64,000 bases of DNA from assembly GCA_045636025.1 (NCBI GenBank), contig JAZTWP010000006.1, positions 1-64,000 of the forward strand, in the 5' to 3' direction. The stretch is from UBA1081 sp045636025 (GTDB taxonomy: Bacteria > Bacillota > Clostridia > Oscillospirales > Acutalibacteraceae). Under the pieces are notes generated by a model. It saw only the letters and a list, made by a program, of their open reading frames with translations, made no database searches and was not told where the DNA came from. Of this stretch, positions 26,159-34,704 are shown one piece after another (the first letter of the stretch is position 1; every line of letters begins with the position of its first letter). The position numbers and the translations under genes are program-made.

Positions 26159-28171
26159 ATGTCTGAAGAGAGAAGAAAGCAGATAGCATCATCGGTTGTT
26201 CTTGCCGTGCACGGCAACAAGAACGCCTGCAAAGATGTTTATGTTTATTATCATAAGAATATATTTTTCATCAGCAGAATGTTTACGAGTGATGTTGCAG
26301 AGGCAATGGACCTGACTGCTGAGATTTTCATAAAAATGTTTGAAAAGCTGGACAAGCTTGAAGATCACACGGTTTTTGAACAGTGGTTCTATTCTTATGC
26401 CGTAAATATGTGCAGAAAGAGAAATGCTGTTTCGACTGTTGACCCCTCTGCATTCGGCAAATTGCTTGAAATTGCAGTTGAAAATGCAAAAAATCACGAT
26501 AAAGAAAAATTCAACCGTAATATTACAGATATTCTCAAGGCTGTTTTTGCAGGTATGCCCTGCGAATCAAAGGTTATGATGCTTTATAAGTATTTTGCAG
26601 GTCTTGATGAGGAAAAAACAGCTCTGATTGAACGCATTTCAGAAGAAGAAGCTGTTATAAAGACTCAGGAAGCTGAAGATTATCTTGAACAGCAGGCAGA
26701 AATTCTTTCTCAGTCGGGAATCAGTATAATACCTTTCCTTGAAGACCTTGAAAATACACTGTATTACATTGCGGCAAAATCTGTTGTGTTTGATTCCGTG
26801 CATAAAAAGGTAAGCGAGGCTCTCGGAATTGATGTAAACCCTTATGTTGTTCCCGAAAAGCCTAAGCAGGAAGAAAAAACAGCCCCCGAAAAAGAAAACA
26901 AGAAATCAGAAAAGAAGAAAAGCTTTTTTACGAAAAAAGACCTTATTTTCTTCGGAATTGTTCTTGTGATTGCAATCATAATTTTCTCTGTGGTTGAATC
27001 TTTCTATAATTCGAAAAATGAAGGCGAAAAGGAAACTGTTTCCGTTTCACAGCAGCAAAGACCCGTTGTTGTGTGGAACGGTGCCGCTGCAATGGATTTT
27101 GAATCAGGAAGCGGAACTCAGGAAGACCCGTTCATTATCGTTAACGGCGGTCAGCTTGCACACCTTGCAAATCTTGTAAATAACGGGAATTCATTCTATG
27201 CCGCTTGTCATTATAAACTTGATAATGATATCGTTCTCAATGACACATCTGATTGGGAAAACTGGATTGAGAATGCTCCCGAAAATAAATGGACTCCCAT
27301 CGGTTATGAAAGCGAGTCAGGTATGTCATCATACTTCACAGGAACATTTGACGGTGCAGGATTCACAATTTCAGGTATGTATGTTTCTCAGCAGGAGCAT
27401 TATGCAGGACTTTTCGGAATTGTAAGAAACGGTCATATAAGAAATCTTTGTGTTAAAGAATCTGTTGTTCTCGGTGACAGTTATGTAGGCGGCATTGCAG
27501 GATATTTCTTTGCGGATTCTACAGACATTCCCGGTTTTGACAGCTGCAGTTTCTTAGGTAATGTTGTGGCTGAAGCTAACAATGCAGGCGGAATCACAGG
27601 TTACTTCAGCGCAGACGGTGATCAGAACATAATTGTAATTACTGATTGTTGTTCCTTCGGCAGTGTTTCTGCAGGCAACGGTTTTGCAGGCGGTATCTGC
27701 GGTGTGAATGAAGCTGTAAGCGGTAATGCAAGGGTAACAAACAGCTTCAATGCGGCTGAAGTTTCTGCTGTCAGAAATGCAGGCGGTATCGTAGGCAACA
27801 TCAGATGCAAAGACGGTATTGCATATGTTGAAAACTGTTATAATGCGGGAAAAATCAGTGCGGAATCAAACGGTGGATCTGTTGCAGGACTTCTCAGCAA
27901 GGTAGACGGTCAGGGCAAAGCAAGTGTTATGAATTGCTTCGCAAAAACAGGAACAGCCGATGTTATTGTTTCTGTAGCAGAAGAAGACGAGAAACTTATT
28001 GATAAAAATAATACTCTTCTTACAGAAGAAGAAATGAAACAGCAGGTAAGCTATAAGGATTTCAATTTTGATGATATCTGGCAGATGGGTACAGCAGACG
28101 GATATGATTATCCCGTGCTCAGAAAAACTGTTATCGGTACTGTTGTTCTGAGTGAAGATGAGTCTTTATAA
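26159..28171 (+). CDS. Transmembrane fusion of a sigma-70-like domain with GLUG-type repeats
   Basis: 670 aa. Residues 1-95 resemble ECF sigma region 2 (AEAMDLTAEIFIKMFEKLDK, then FEQWFYSYAVNMCRKR). Residues 115-180 are a poor match to region 4 (AGMPCESKVMMLYKYFAGLD) without a clear DNA-recognition helix. A Lys/Glu-rich linker leads to one membrane helix near residues 261-283. The outside part (residues 300-650) carries repeats of the GLUG/adhesin beta-helix type (GSYVGGIAGYF, NAGGITGYFSADG, NAGGIVGNIR). The inside-to-outside layout suggests a surface sensor with a cytoplasmic sigma-derived module, or a degenerate sigma reused as an anchor. No anti-sigma gene is adjacent. Family boundaries are by eye. 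Confidence 0.72.
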   Translation: MSEERRKQIASSVVLAVHGNKNACKDVYVYYHKNIFFISRMFTSDVAEAMDLTAEIFIKMFEKLDKLEDHTVFEQWFYSYAVNMCRKRNAVSTVDPSAFGKLLEIAVENAKNHDKEKFNRNITDILKAVFAGMPCESKVMMLYKYFAGLDEEKTALIERISEEEAVIKTQEAEDYLEQQAEILSQSGISIIPFLEDLENTLYYIAAKSVVFDSVHKKVSEALGIDVNPYVVPEKPKQEEKTAPEKENKKSEKKKSFFTKKDLIFFGIVLVIAIIIFSVVESFYNSKNEGEKETVSVSQQQRPVVVWNGAAAMDFESGSGTQEDPFIIVNGGQLAHLANLVNNGNSFYAACHYKLDNDIVLNDTSDWENWIENAPENKWTPIGYESESGMSSYFTGTFDGAGFTISGMYVSQQEHYAGLFGIVRNGHIRNLCVKESVVLGDSYVGGIAGYFFADSTDIPGFDSCSFLGNVVAEANNAGGITGYFSADGDQNIIVITDCCSFGSVSAGNGFAGGICGVNEAVSGNARVTNSFNAAEVSAVRNAGGIVGNIRCKDGIAYVENCYNAGKISAESNGGSVAGLLSKVDGQGKASVMNCFAKTGTADVIVSVAEEDEKLIDKNNTLLTEEEMKQQVSYKDFNFDDIWQMGTADGYDYPVLRKTVIGTVVLSEDESL

Positions 28172-28231
28172 TCAATTTGTGAAAAATGATTAAAATTTAA
28201 TGACAAAAAAACTTAAAATTATCCAAAACTA

Positions 28232-28260
28232 TTGACAGAATTAAAAAAGTACAATATAAT
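28232..28260 (+). promoter_or_regulatory. Sigma-A promoter of the leucine-rich-repeat gene
   Basis: TTGACA (28232-28237), 17-bp spacer and TATAAT (28255-28260). It lies inside a longer open frame, which shows that the real start of the gene must be downstream. Confidence 0.88.
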
Positions 28261-28288
28261 TTATAGGAATACAGTTTGGAGTGATTAT

Positions 28289-29431
28289 ATGAAATCATCA
28301 GTTATCAAAAAGGTATTAATAGCTCTTGCAGCAATGGTTGCTGTTGTAGTTATGTTTTCAGTAACAGCTTTTGCTGAAGATTACGGCAATTTCTCATACA
28401 CACCCGTTTCTCCCGAAGAGGGTGAGGATTTTGTTCCTTACATTGTTATCGACAGATACAATGCAGGTGACGATTCAACAGAAACAGTTGTTGAAATTCC
28501 CGCAGAAATCGAAGACGTTGCTGTAACACAGATCAATGCATCAGCTTTCAGCGGCAAATCAACTCTTACTGAAGTTATCATTCCCGATTCAGTAAAGATT
28601 ATCTCAAATGCAGCTTTTGCAAATTGTAAAAACCTTAAGATTGTCATTGTTCCCGATTCAGTTGAATACATCGGTGACTCAGCATTCCAGGGTTGTGAAA
28701 ATCTTGAATATGTTATTTTCGGTGACGGACTTAAAACAGTCGGCAGTCTTGCATTCAAGGATTGTAAAGCTCTCAAGTCACTTGATCTCGGCAATAGCGT
28801 TGAGGCAATCGGCAACGGTGCTTTCTTCGGTTGTGAAGCTCTTACAAAGGTTGCAGTGCCCGATTCAGTAAAGAATATCGGTTCTCTTGCATTCGGTTAT
28901 GTTGAAAGCGAGAACTACGAAGTTCCCGTTAAAGATTTCACTTTCTATGCTAACGATAATGCAGCTGTTAAATCATACAGCGCAATTGTTGAAGAAGATT
29001 CAACAGAAGCTCTTGCTGTTTTCTCAGTTAAGGAAAAGGTTGCTCCCTGTGCAGATGATGCTCACAATGTTTCAAAGGTAAATATCAGAGTTGCAACAGA
29101 TTCTTATGTAGGTCTTGATGTTGCTCAGTGTGAAAAGTGCCTTGCTATCGTAACAAGCGACAACACAGAAGTAGCTGCAGCAGAAGGCGGATTCAGCCAG
29201 TACATTTCTCTTATCATCGGTGCACTTTGCGTTGCGGCTGTTGTTGCTTACGGTGTGATTTACGTTAAGAAGTCAAAAGCTCATAGAGAAGCTGCTATTG
29301 CTGAATACAAGGCAGGAAAAGAGCTTTCAGATATGAAAGAAAAAATCGAAAATGATGCAAAGCTTGAAGCTAAGTATCAGAAGAAGAGAGCTAAGCAGGA
29401 AAAGAAGCTCGAAATGTTCAAAGATAAATAA
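28289..29431 (+). CDS. BspA-type leucine-rich-repeat surface protein
   Basis: 380 aa from the ATG at 28289, chosen because it follows SD GGAGTGAT and the promoter at 28232-28260. There is a signal peptide (residues 1-29, ending VTAFA). LRR_5/BspA repeats span about residues 65-205, each with a motif like IPDSVKIISNAAFANCKNLK. A second membrane helix near residues 303-325 is followed by a highly charged C-terminal coiled coil (KKRAKQEKKLEMFKDK). The LRR domain is thus outside and the coiled coil inside. Such proteins usually mediate adhesion or protein binding. A terminator follows. Confidence 0.9.
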   Translation: MKSSVIKKVLIALAAMVAVVVMFSVTAFAEDYGNFSYTPVSPEEGEDFVPYIVIDRYNAGDDSTETVVEIPAEIEDVAVTQINASAFSGKSTLTEVIIPDSVKIISNAAFANCKNLKIVIVPDSVEYIGDSAFQGCENLEYVIFGDGLKTVGSLAFKDCKALKSLDLGNSVEAIGNGAFFGCEALTKVAVPDSVKNIGSLAFGYVESENYEVPVKDFTFYANDNAAVKSYSAIVEEDSTEALAVFSVKEKVAPCADDAHNVSKVNIRVATDSYVGLDVAQCEKCLAIVTSDNTEVAAAEGGFSQYISLIIGALCVAAVVAYGVIYVKKSKAHREAAIAEYKAGKELSDMKEKIENDAKLEAKYQKKRAKQEKKLEMFKDK

Positions 29432-29437
29432 TCATTG

Positions 29438-29469
29438 AAGGGGCTGTAAAAAATACAGCTCCTTTTTTT
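29438..29469 (+). terminator. Terminator of the LRR gene
   Basis: AAGGGGCTGTA and TACAGCTCCTT form a stem followed by TTTTT. Confidence 0.85.
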
Positions 29470-29507
29470 ATGGGATAGGGAAAAAGATGCAGAACGAACA
29501 AATTGAG

Positions 29508-29535
29508 TCAAAACGACGCATATGCGTTGTTTTGA
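29508..29535. repeat. Isolated palindrome in the intergenic region
   Basis: TCAAAACGACGCA-TA-TGCGTTGTTTTGA has 13-base arms with a single G.T exception. It is part of an intergenic stretch (about 29490-29600) that has no gene and no T run after the palindrome, so it is not a simple terminator. It may belong to a dispersed intergenic repeat or be an operator. Confidence 0.6.
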
Positions 29536-29630
29536 TTTACCCGAAGGCGTGCAAAAGTACGTCGAGAGGTGAGACGTGTTTGTAGCATAAAACATATATT
29601 TTTCAGAATTATGATTTTTGTATTTTCAAG

Positions 29631-29668
29631 GGGATTCTTCAGGCTTTTTAACCTGCAGAATCCCTTTT
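29631..29668 (+). terminator. Second terminator-like hairpin before the epimerase gene
   Basis: GGGATTCTTCAGG and CCTGCAGAATCCC form a stem with TTTT after it. It stands about 100 bases upstream of the epimerase ATG and before its promoter. Confidence 0.65.
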
Positions 29669-29720
29669 ATTATCTTGTTTTATGCGGTCTGCGCTTTTTT
29701 TACATCCCCTTTTGTTTTGC

Positions 29721-29749
29721 TTGAAAAAAATATTCTTTTATGGTATGAT
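29721..29749 (+). promoter_or_regulatory. Promoter of the epimerase-cupin operon
   Basis: TTGAAA (29721-29726), 17-bp spacer and TATGAT (29744-29749), 19 bases before the ATG. Confidence 0.7.
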
Positions 29750-29768
29750 AAAATCAGGAAGTGATTTT

Positions 29769-30704
29769 ATGAATATTCTTATTACCGGCGGTGCAGGGTA
29801 TATAGGATCTGTGCTTGTGCCTATGCTTCTTGCAAAAGGGCATAATGTAACGGTTGTTGACTCGTTTCTTTACAGACAGAATTCTCTGCTTGATTGCTGT
29901 TATCATAAAAAATTCAATATTGTAAACGGTGATGCCCGTGATGAGGCTCTTATGTCGGAGCTTGTAAAGGGCAAAGATGTTATAATTCCCCTTGCGGCAC
30001 TTGTCGGTTTCCCTCTTTGTGAAAAAAACAAGATTGATGCCGTGAATACCAATTATGAAGCTGTGGAAATGCTTCTCAGCCTTCGTGATAAAGACAGTCA
30101 GCGTGTAATTTTTCCTTGCACAAACAGCGGTTACGGTGTTGGCGAGAAAGATGTTTTCTGTACAGAGGATTCTCCCATCAATCCTATTTCTCTTTACGGC
30201 AAAACAAAAATGAAAGCAGAAACAGCAGTGCTTGAAAGCGGAAATTCACTTACATTCCGTTTTGCAACTCTTTTTGGTGCTTCACCGAGAATGAGAACAG
30301 ACCTGCTTGTGAATGACTTCACATACCGTGCTGTTTTCGACAGAACAGTTGTTGTTTTTGAGGGTGATTTCAAACGCAATTATCTTCACGTAAGAGATGC
30401 GGCAGGAGCATTCATTTTTGCAACGGAAAATTTTGAAAAAATGCAGGGCAGACAGTATAACTGCGGTCTTTCTGATTGCAATATTTCAAAACTTGAACTC
30501 TGTGCAAAGATAAAAGAGCACATTCCTCAGTTTGTGTATATTGAATCGCCCATCGGTGCAGACCCTGACAAACGTGATTACATCGTTTCTAACGAACGTC
30601 TTGAGTCAATGGGCTGGAAACCGTCTTATTCAGTAGATGACGGTATAGATGAGCTTATAAAGACTTACCGCATAATAAAAAACAATCAGTATTCAAACAT
30701 TTAA
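29769..30704 (+). CDS. NAD-dependent epimerase/dehydratase (SDR family)
   Basis: 311 aa from the ATG at 29769, chosen for its SD (AGGAAGTGA) and because MNILITGGAGYIGSVL is the standard start; longer open frames upstream run through the promoter. The Rossmann motif GGAGYIG is at residues 7-13 and the active-site YGKTK is near residue 145. Extended SDR enzymes of this type act on nucleotide sugars such as UDP-glucose or dTDP-hexoses; the exact substrate is not resolved. A cupin of the sugar-isomerase kind follows 11 bases downstream, so the pair may modify a surface sugar. Confidence 0.92.
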   Translation: MNILITGGAGYIGSVLVPMLLAKGHNVTVVDSFLYRQNSLLDCCYHKKFNIVNGDARDEALMSELVKGKDVIIPLAALVGFPLCEKNKIDAVNTNYEAVEMLLSLRDKDSQRVIFPCTNSGYGVGEKDVFCTEDSPINPISLYGKTKMKAETAVLESGNSLTFRFATLFGASPRMRTDLLVNDFTYRAVFDRTVVVFEGDFKRNYLHVRDAAGAFIFATENFEKMQGRQYNCGLSDCNISKLELCAKIKEHIPQFVYIESPIGADPDKRDYIVSNERLESMGWKPSYSVDDGIDELIKTYRIIKNNQYSNI

Positions 30705-30715
30705 GGTGCTAAGTG

Positions 30716-31072
30716 ATGATAACAATTCTTGAACCCGATTTTCAGTATGGAGATGACAGGGGACTTCTTGTTCAGCTTGTTCACGACGGATATAAACAGG
30801 TGAATATGTGCTTTTCAAAGGGAGGTACTCAGCGTGGCGGACATTTCCATGCCGTTAACCGTGAAACTTTTTATATTGTTGACGGTGAGGTTGAAATTGC
30901 CGTAACCGAAAACGGAAAAAAAGAGGTTTTCTGTTTCGGCAAAGGAGATATGTTTGCTGTTGAGAAAAACGTTGTTCACTCCCTTGATTTCAAAAAAGAC
31001 ACCACAATGATTGTTATGTATGATAATGGTGTTGAACTCCCTGACGGTACAAAGGACATTATTGCTCAATAA
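30716..31072 (+). CDS. Cupin protein, WxcM/FdtA-like sugar isomerase type
   Basis: 118 aa single-domain beta barrel. The metal-type cupin motif is GGHFHAVNRETFYIVDGEVE near residues 40-59. The fold and length resemble dTDP-4-keto-6-deoxyhexose 3,4-ketoisomerases and related small cupins in nucleotide-sugar clusters. The ATG at 30716 is preferred to the GTG one codon earlier; SD AAGGTG. It is co-transcribed with the epimerase and ends at a strong terminator. The reaction is inferred. Confidence 0.82.
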   Translation: MITILEPDFQYGDDRGLLVQLVHDGYKQVNMCFSKGGTQRGGHFHAVNRETFYIVDGEVEIAVTENGKKEVFCFGKGDMFAVEKNVVHSLDFKKDTTMIVMYDNGVELPDGTKDIIAQ

Positions 31073-31075
31073 AAA

Positions 31076-31107
31076 ACATCCGGCTGAATTTTCAGCCGGA
31101 TGTATAT
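31076..31107. terminator. Bidirectional terminator
   Basis: ACATCCGGCTGAA and TTCAGCCGGATGT form a long stem with an A run before and a T run after, between convergent genes. Confidence 0.88.
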
Positions 31108-31117
31108 TTTTACGGAA

Positions 31118-32002
31118 TCAGAATATTTCAAGCAATTCGTATTTGCTAAGGTCAAAGTATGCAGAAGGATTGTCGCCTGAAACTTTATCAAAAGTGATAA
31201 GTGTTGTTGTTTTGCCGTTTCCTGCGACACCGTCAATGTGCATTATTCCGCCCATTGAATCAAGATAAAGCTGATACTGATTGCCTGATATATCATATGA
31301 ATAGCGGAAACAATTTTCATCATTCAGCACAATTTTTTCGGGTAAGCCGATATCGTCTGCGATAAATGCAGAAACAATGTCTGCCATATCAACGAAAGAC
31401 TCTTTATCTATTCCGAGGTCACCGCTGTTTTCTGCGGGAATAGGTATTGCAAAAGAAAAATCTTTGTTTGTGAAGAGTGCGTACATCACATTTTTAACCA
31501 TCAGCATTCCGCATTCTGAAAAAGATGAGTTACCCATGGGAGTTGAAAGATCAAGATCTTCCATTGCGTTGCTGGACAGATAAATATCATTTCCGTTTTT
31601 TGCAATTTTAACTGTTACGGCATCGCTTGCGGCTGTTTCACGGTAACTTGCTTCAACATAATATCTGCCGTTTCTCAGGGTGTTGATGACACAGGGGACA
31701 CCGTCGGCATAACCGTAAGTGAAGCTTGTGAGACCTGCAGAAACTCTGAGAATGAGTCTTGCGTCAGATGCATTGATTTTTCCGCTGCCGTCAGCATCTG
31801 CACGGAAGATTTCAAGGTCGTTTTTGTCAAGCTTTGCAGAATATCTCAGGACAGCTCTTGCATCAATGGCATTGACTTTGCCGTCGTAGTTTACATCACC
31901 CATTCTTTCCATAGAAGCGTCTAAAACGGGAGTTTGCGCAAAAACCGTAACGGGCGCAAAGACAAAGATAAATATAAGTAAAAACGAAATGAATTTTTTC
32001 AT
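31118..32002 (-). CDS. Secreted protein with N-terminal dockerin
   Basis: 294 aa. The signal peptide ends near residue 22 (VTVFA). A type I dockerin comes directly after it, with loops GDVNYDGKVNAIDARAVLR and ADADGSGKINASDARLILR. The remaining 200 residues are a beta-rich domain that I do not recognise. A dockerin at the N-terminus with no catalytic domain is unusual. The loops resemble those of the 22995-24533 protein, especially the DAR..LR ending, so the two probably share a binding partner or a structural use. SD AAGGAG precedes the ATG. Confidence 0.88.
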   Translation of the reverse strand: MKKFISFLLIFIFVFAPVTVFAQTPVLDASMERMGDVNYDGKVNAIDARAVLRYSAKLDKNDLEIFRADADGSGKINASDARLILRVSAGLTSFTYGYADGVPCVINTLRNGRYYVEASYRETAASDAVTVKIAKNGNDIYLSSNAMEDLDLSTPMGNSSFSECGMLMVKNVMYALFTNKDFSFAIPIPAENSGDLGIDKESFVDMADIVSAFIADDIGLPEKIVLNDENCFRYSYDISGNQYQLYLDSMGGIMHIDGVAGNGKTTTLITFDKVSGDNPSAYFDLSKYELLEIF

Positions 32003-32113
32003 TATGTAACACTCCTTTTTTATTTTATTATATAATAAAACCTATTTATATACAAGCAAAAATGGTTGTAAAAAAAATAATTAAAAAAATTTGAAAAAAA
32101 TTAAAAAAAGGTA

Positions 32114-32142
32114 TTGACATTTGTATTCTGTTCTGTTATAAT
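32114..32142 (+). promoter_or_regulatory. Promoter of tRNA-Leu
   Basis: TTGACA (32114-32119), 17-bp spacer and TATAAT (32137-32142), 21 bases before the tRNA. Confidence 0.88.
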
Positions 32143-32163
32143 TCAAAACGTTCCAAACGGAAT

Positions 32164-32247
32164 GCGAGAGTGGCGGAATCGGCAGACGCGCACGTTTGAG
32201 GGGCGTGTGGTAATCCCGTACGGGTTCAAGTCCCGTCTCTCGCACCA
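32164..32247 (+). tRNA. tRNA-Leu(GAG), integration site of a mobile element
   Basis: 84 bases with a long variable arm. The acceptor GCGAGAG pairs with CTCTCGC; CCA is encoded. The anticodon loop TTGAGGG gives GAG, reading Leu codon CTC. Its last 23 bases are the attL core repeated at 43077-43099, so the element restores an intact tRNA on integration. Confidence 0.96.
32225..32247 (+). repeat. attL core
   Basis: The last 23 bases of tRNA-Leu, from the T loop to the CCA end, identical to 43077-43099. Confidence 0.88.
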
Positions 32248-32249
32248 AG

Positions 32250-32275
32250 ACCAGGTCAATCGACCTGGTTTTTTT
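32250..32275 (+). terminator. Element-supplied terminator of tRNA-Leu
   Basis: ACCAGGTC-AATC-GACCTGGT stem with TTTTTT starts three bases after the tRNA CCA. The chromosome's own terminator (GACTGAGC-AATA-GCTCAGTC) is displaced to 43101, beyond attR. Confidence 0.85.
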
Positions 32276-32732
32276 ATTTCATTTTTCCGAGGACTTACCG
32301 AAGAATTATTATACTGAAAGTCCCTATTCTGCGAAAACAACGCAATCGTTACAATTTCAAATTCATCACAAAAAATCATTAAAATTAAATTTTCCCCAAG
32401 ACTTTATAGGGGAAAACGTTATACAAAAACTCGGAGCAATTTCGGAGCAAAAAGTAGCTCACGGAAAAAACTCCGAGTTCATTTTTTTAACAACAAAGAA
32501 CGCATGTGATAACTGTATTGCAAAAAATGTGAATTCAATTCTATATATAATCATCTATTTTTAAAACCAGTTGTAGTTTCAATTTCGTTTCCTTCAAAAT
32601 CAATATAGCTACAGGCTTCCCGATAATAAATAATATTTATATAGTTATCTTCTGTTTTTTATTTTCTAAGTGAAAAAATGAGTTTTGAACCAAATTTGTT
32701 TTTTGCATTTGTTTTTGTTTTGAATTACAATG
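32276..32732. other. Non-coding left end of the element
   Basis: About 450 AT-rich bases without a convincing gene on either strand. The only structure I see is the repeat pair at 32431-32453. It separates attL from the NACHT promoter. Confidence 0.6.
32431..32453 (+). repeat. Putative integrase arm-type sites, left end
   Basis: TCGGAGCAA, three bases, then CGGAGCAAAAA. The same two-copy pattern with the same spacing and orientation is at 42949-42971 near attR. Tyrosine integrases bind such direct repeats inside both element ends. Confidence 0.55.
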
Positions 32733-32761
32733 TTGAAACTTATTTTATTTAGTGATATAAT
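32733..32761 (+). promoter_or_regulatory. Promoter of the NACHT gene
   Basis: TTGAAA (32733-32738), 17-bp spacer and TATAAT (32756-32761), 31 bases before the ATG. Confidence 0.75.
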
Positions 32762-32792
32762 ATAATTAAAGTGTAGAGATAGGAGAAATAAT

Positions 32793-34619
32793 ATGAATGA
32801 ATTAAGTTCGGAAATAGCAGCAAAAGTAACTGTTGATTTAATTGAAGATGCCATAAGAAATTCTTGGGACAAAGTTAAACATTTTTTTACCGACTTAAAT
32901 AATAAAGAGGCTATTGTTTATGGTGCCGCATATGAAAAATATTTGAGAAATACCTATCAAAAATTCAGTAAAATTAAAACAATAATTTATAGAAGAGTGC
33001 CTAAAGATTTATATTCGTTTTACGAATGTATAGGATTACTTAATAGTGGAGATACTATTGACACATCAAACATAAATAATCTTTTGGATGTCGATAACAA
33101 GATTATAGTTACTGGAACTGGTGGTATTGGAAAAACAATGCTTTTTAAGCATCTTTTTATAGATGCTATAAAGAATACTGCGTTAATACCGATTTTAATT
33201 GAATTAAGAACTTTTAATAATATTGAAGATAAGACTTTATCGCTAAAGACCATAGTATATAAAACTCTTGTTGAAAATGGATTTAGTCTCTCAGAAGAAT
33301 ATTTTGAGTACAGTTTGCAATTAGGTTGCTATGTGATTTTGCTTGATGGCTTCGATGAAATTAATAAAGATAAAATGAGCAAAGTTGCGTCTGAAATAAA
33401 AAGTTTCTCTAGTGAATATAATGACAATAGTTTTATTATTTCTTCTAGACCATTGGATTTGTTTATTGGATGGAATGATTTTGTGGAGTTGTCTGCAATG
33501 TGTTTAACTAAAGAACAAGCACTTAGTTTAATAAACAAAATCGAGTACGATGAAACAGTAAAAGCGAAGTTTTATAAAGAACTTGAAGTGAGTTTGTATG
33601 ATAGATATAGATCATTTGCATCAAACCCTTTGTTATTGAATATAATGCTATTAACTTTTAATAATCATGCATCTTTTCCAGATAATATAAATGAGTTTTA
33701 TGAGCAAGCTTTTTCAACTTTATTTAATATGCATGATGCTACAAAAGACTCATATGTTAGAGATATTAGATCGGAATTGGGATGTGATGATTTTAAATCA
33801 GTTTTTGCATATATATGCTTTAAGTCCTACTTTAGGAATGAATATGAATTTTCAGAGCCTAAGATAAGGCAGTATATAAAAGAATCAAAAGAAAAACATG
33901 ACAAGATGAATTTCTCTGTTGATGGTTTTCTAGAAGACCTCACTTCTTCTGTTTGTATGTTGATAAAAGAAGGTTTAGATTATTGTTTCGCACATAGATC
34001 TTTTCAAGAATATTTTGCTGCGTGGTATACTTGTAAACTTACTGATGATATTCAAACACGACTTCTTACTAGTTGGTTAAAAGAATCTCACAATTCCAGA
34101 TCAGATGCATATATTGAAATGCTTTTCAATATGCAAGGAGAAAAAGTTAATAAAATTATTTTTTCTCCAGGTCTTAAAAAGTTGAAAAACACATATGAAA
34201 AGAAAAAATGGTGTGTTGATCTTTTGAACGATCTTTTTGATGGAATAAGGATACTAAAAACGATTGATAATGAAGAAAAAGAATGCAACAAAATATCATT
34301 ATTAATTAAAGACAACTATCTTTGTAATATTTTGATTCTCACATGTAGGCTTAATAAATACGATTACGAAAAAGGGAAAGAAACAGAATGTGATGTCTGT
34401 GAAAGAGATGTATCCATAGCATTGTTAGCAGATAAGTATAAATGCGGCGAACCAATTTCTTTTGAAGATGCTGTTAAAGTGGTTGATGAAAGCAAATTGC
34501 TTAATGCATTAAAATGGTTTAAAAACCAACTTATGTTTGCTTTTGATATCTTAGATGCATGCCAAAGTGATAAAATTGGGAATAAAAGAAAAGTTTTATC
34601 TATACTTGACGAGCTATAA
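32793..34619 (+). CDS. NACHT-domain NTPase, probable anti-phage defence protein
   Basis: 608 aa. Residues 1-100 are a helical N-terminal part without a recognised effector domain. Walker A is GTGGIGKTML near residues 107-116, Walker B is VILLDGFDEI near residues 181-190, and a sensor stretch SFIISSRPLD follows near residue 212. The winged-helix part includes FASNPLLLNIMLLTF, and the NACHT C-terminal signature CFAHRSFQEYFAAWY is near residues 398-412. The C-terminal 190 residues (sensor side) match nothing I recognise. Bacterial NACHT proteins are known NLR-like defence ATPases that cause abortive infection. The gene is alone, has its own promoter and SD (ATAGGAG), and sits next to attL, a typical cargo site. 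Low GC. Confidence 0.88.
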   Translation: MNELSSEIAAKVTVDLIEDAIRNSWDKVKHFFTDLNNKEAIVYGAAYEKYLRNTYQKFSKIKTIIYRRVPKDLYSFYECIGLLNSGDTIDTSNINNLLDVDNKIIVTGTGGIGKTMLFKHLFIDAIKNTALIPILIELRTFNNIEDKTLSLKTIVYKTLVENGFSLSEEYFEYSLQLGCYVILLDGFDEINKDKMSKVASEIKSFSSEYNDNSFIISSRPLDLFIGWNDFVELSAMCLTKEQALSLINKIEYDETVKAKFYKELEVSLYDRYRSFASNPLLLNIMLLTFNNHASFPDNINEFYEQAFSTLFNMHDATKDSYVRDIRSELGCDDFKSVFAYICFKSYFRNEYEFSEPKIRQYIKESKEKHDKMNFSVDGFLEDLTSSVCMLIKEGLDYCFAHRSFQEYFAAWYTCKLTDDIQTRLLTSWLKESHNSRSDAYIEMLFNMQGEKVNKIIFSPGLKKLKNTYEKKKWCVDLLNDLFDGIRILKTIDNEEKECNKISLLIKDNYLCNILILTCRLNKYDYEKGKETECDVCERDVSIALLADKYKCGEPISFEDAVKVVDESKLLNALKWFKNQLMFAFDILDACQSDKIGNKRKVLSILDEL

Positions 34620-34627
34620 TTTTACAG

Positions 34628-34675
34628 AAAAACCTGTTAAGAAAGCAGTGTGTCTGCTATCCTAACGGGTTTTTC
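34628..34675. terminator. Bidirectional terminator between NACHT and integrase genes
   Basis: AACCTGTTA and CTAACGGGTT arms with an inner GCAG/CTGC stem, flanked by A and T runs, between convergent genes. Confidence 0.75.
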
Positions 34676-34704
34676 TATTTTATTATATTGTATTTTGTTT
34701 TTAG

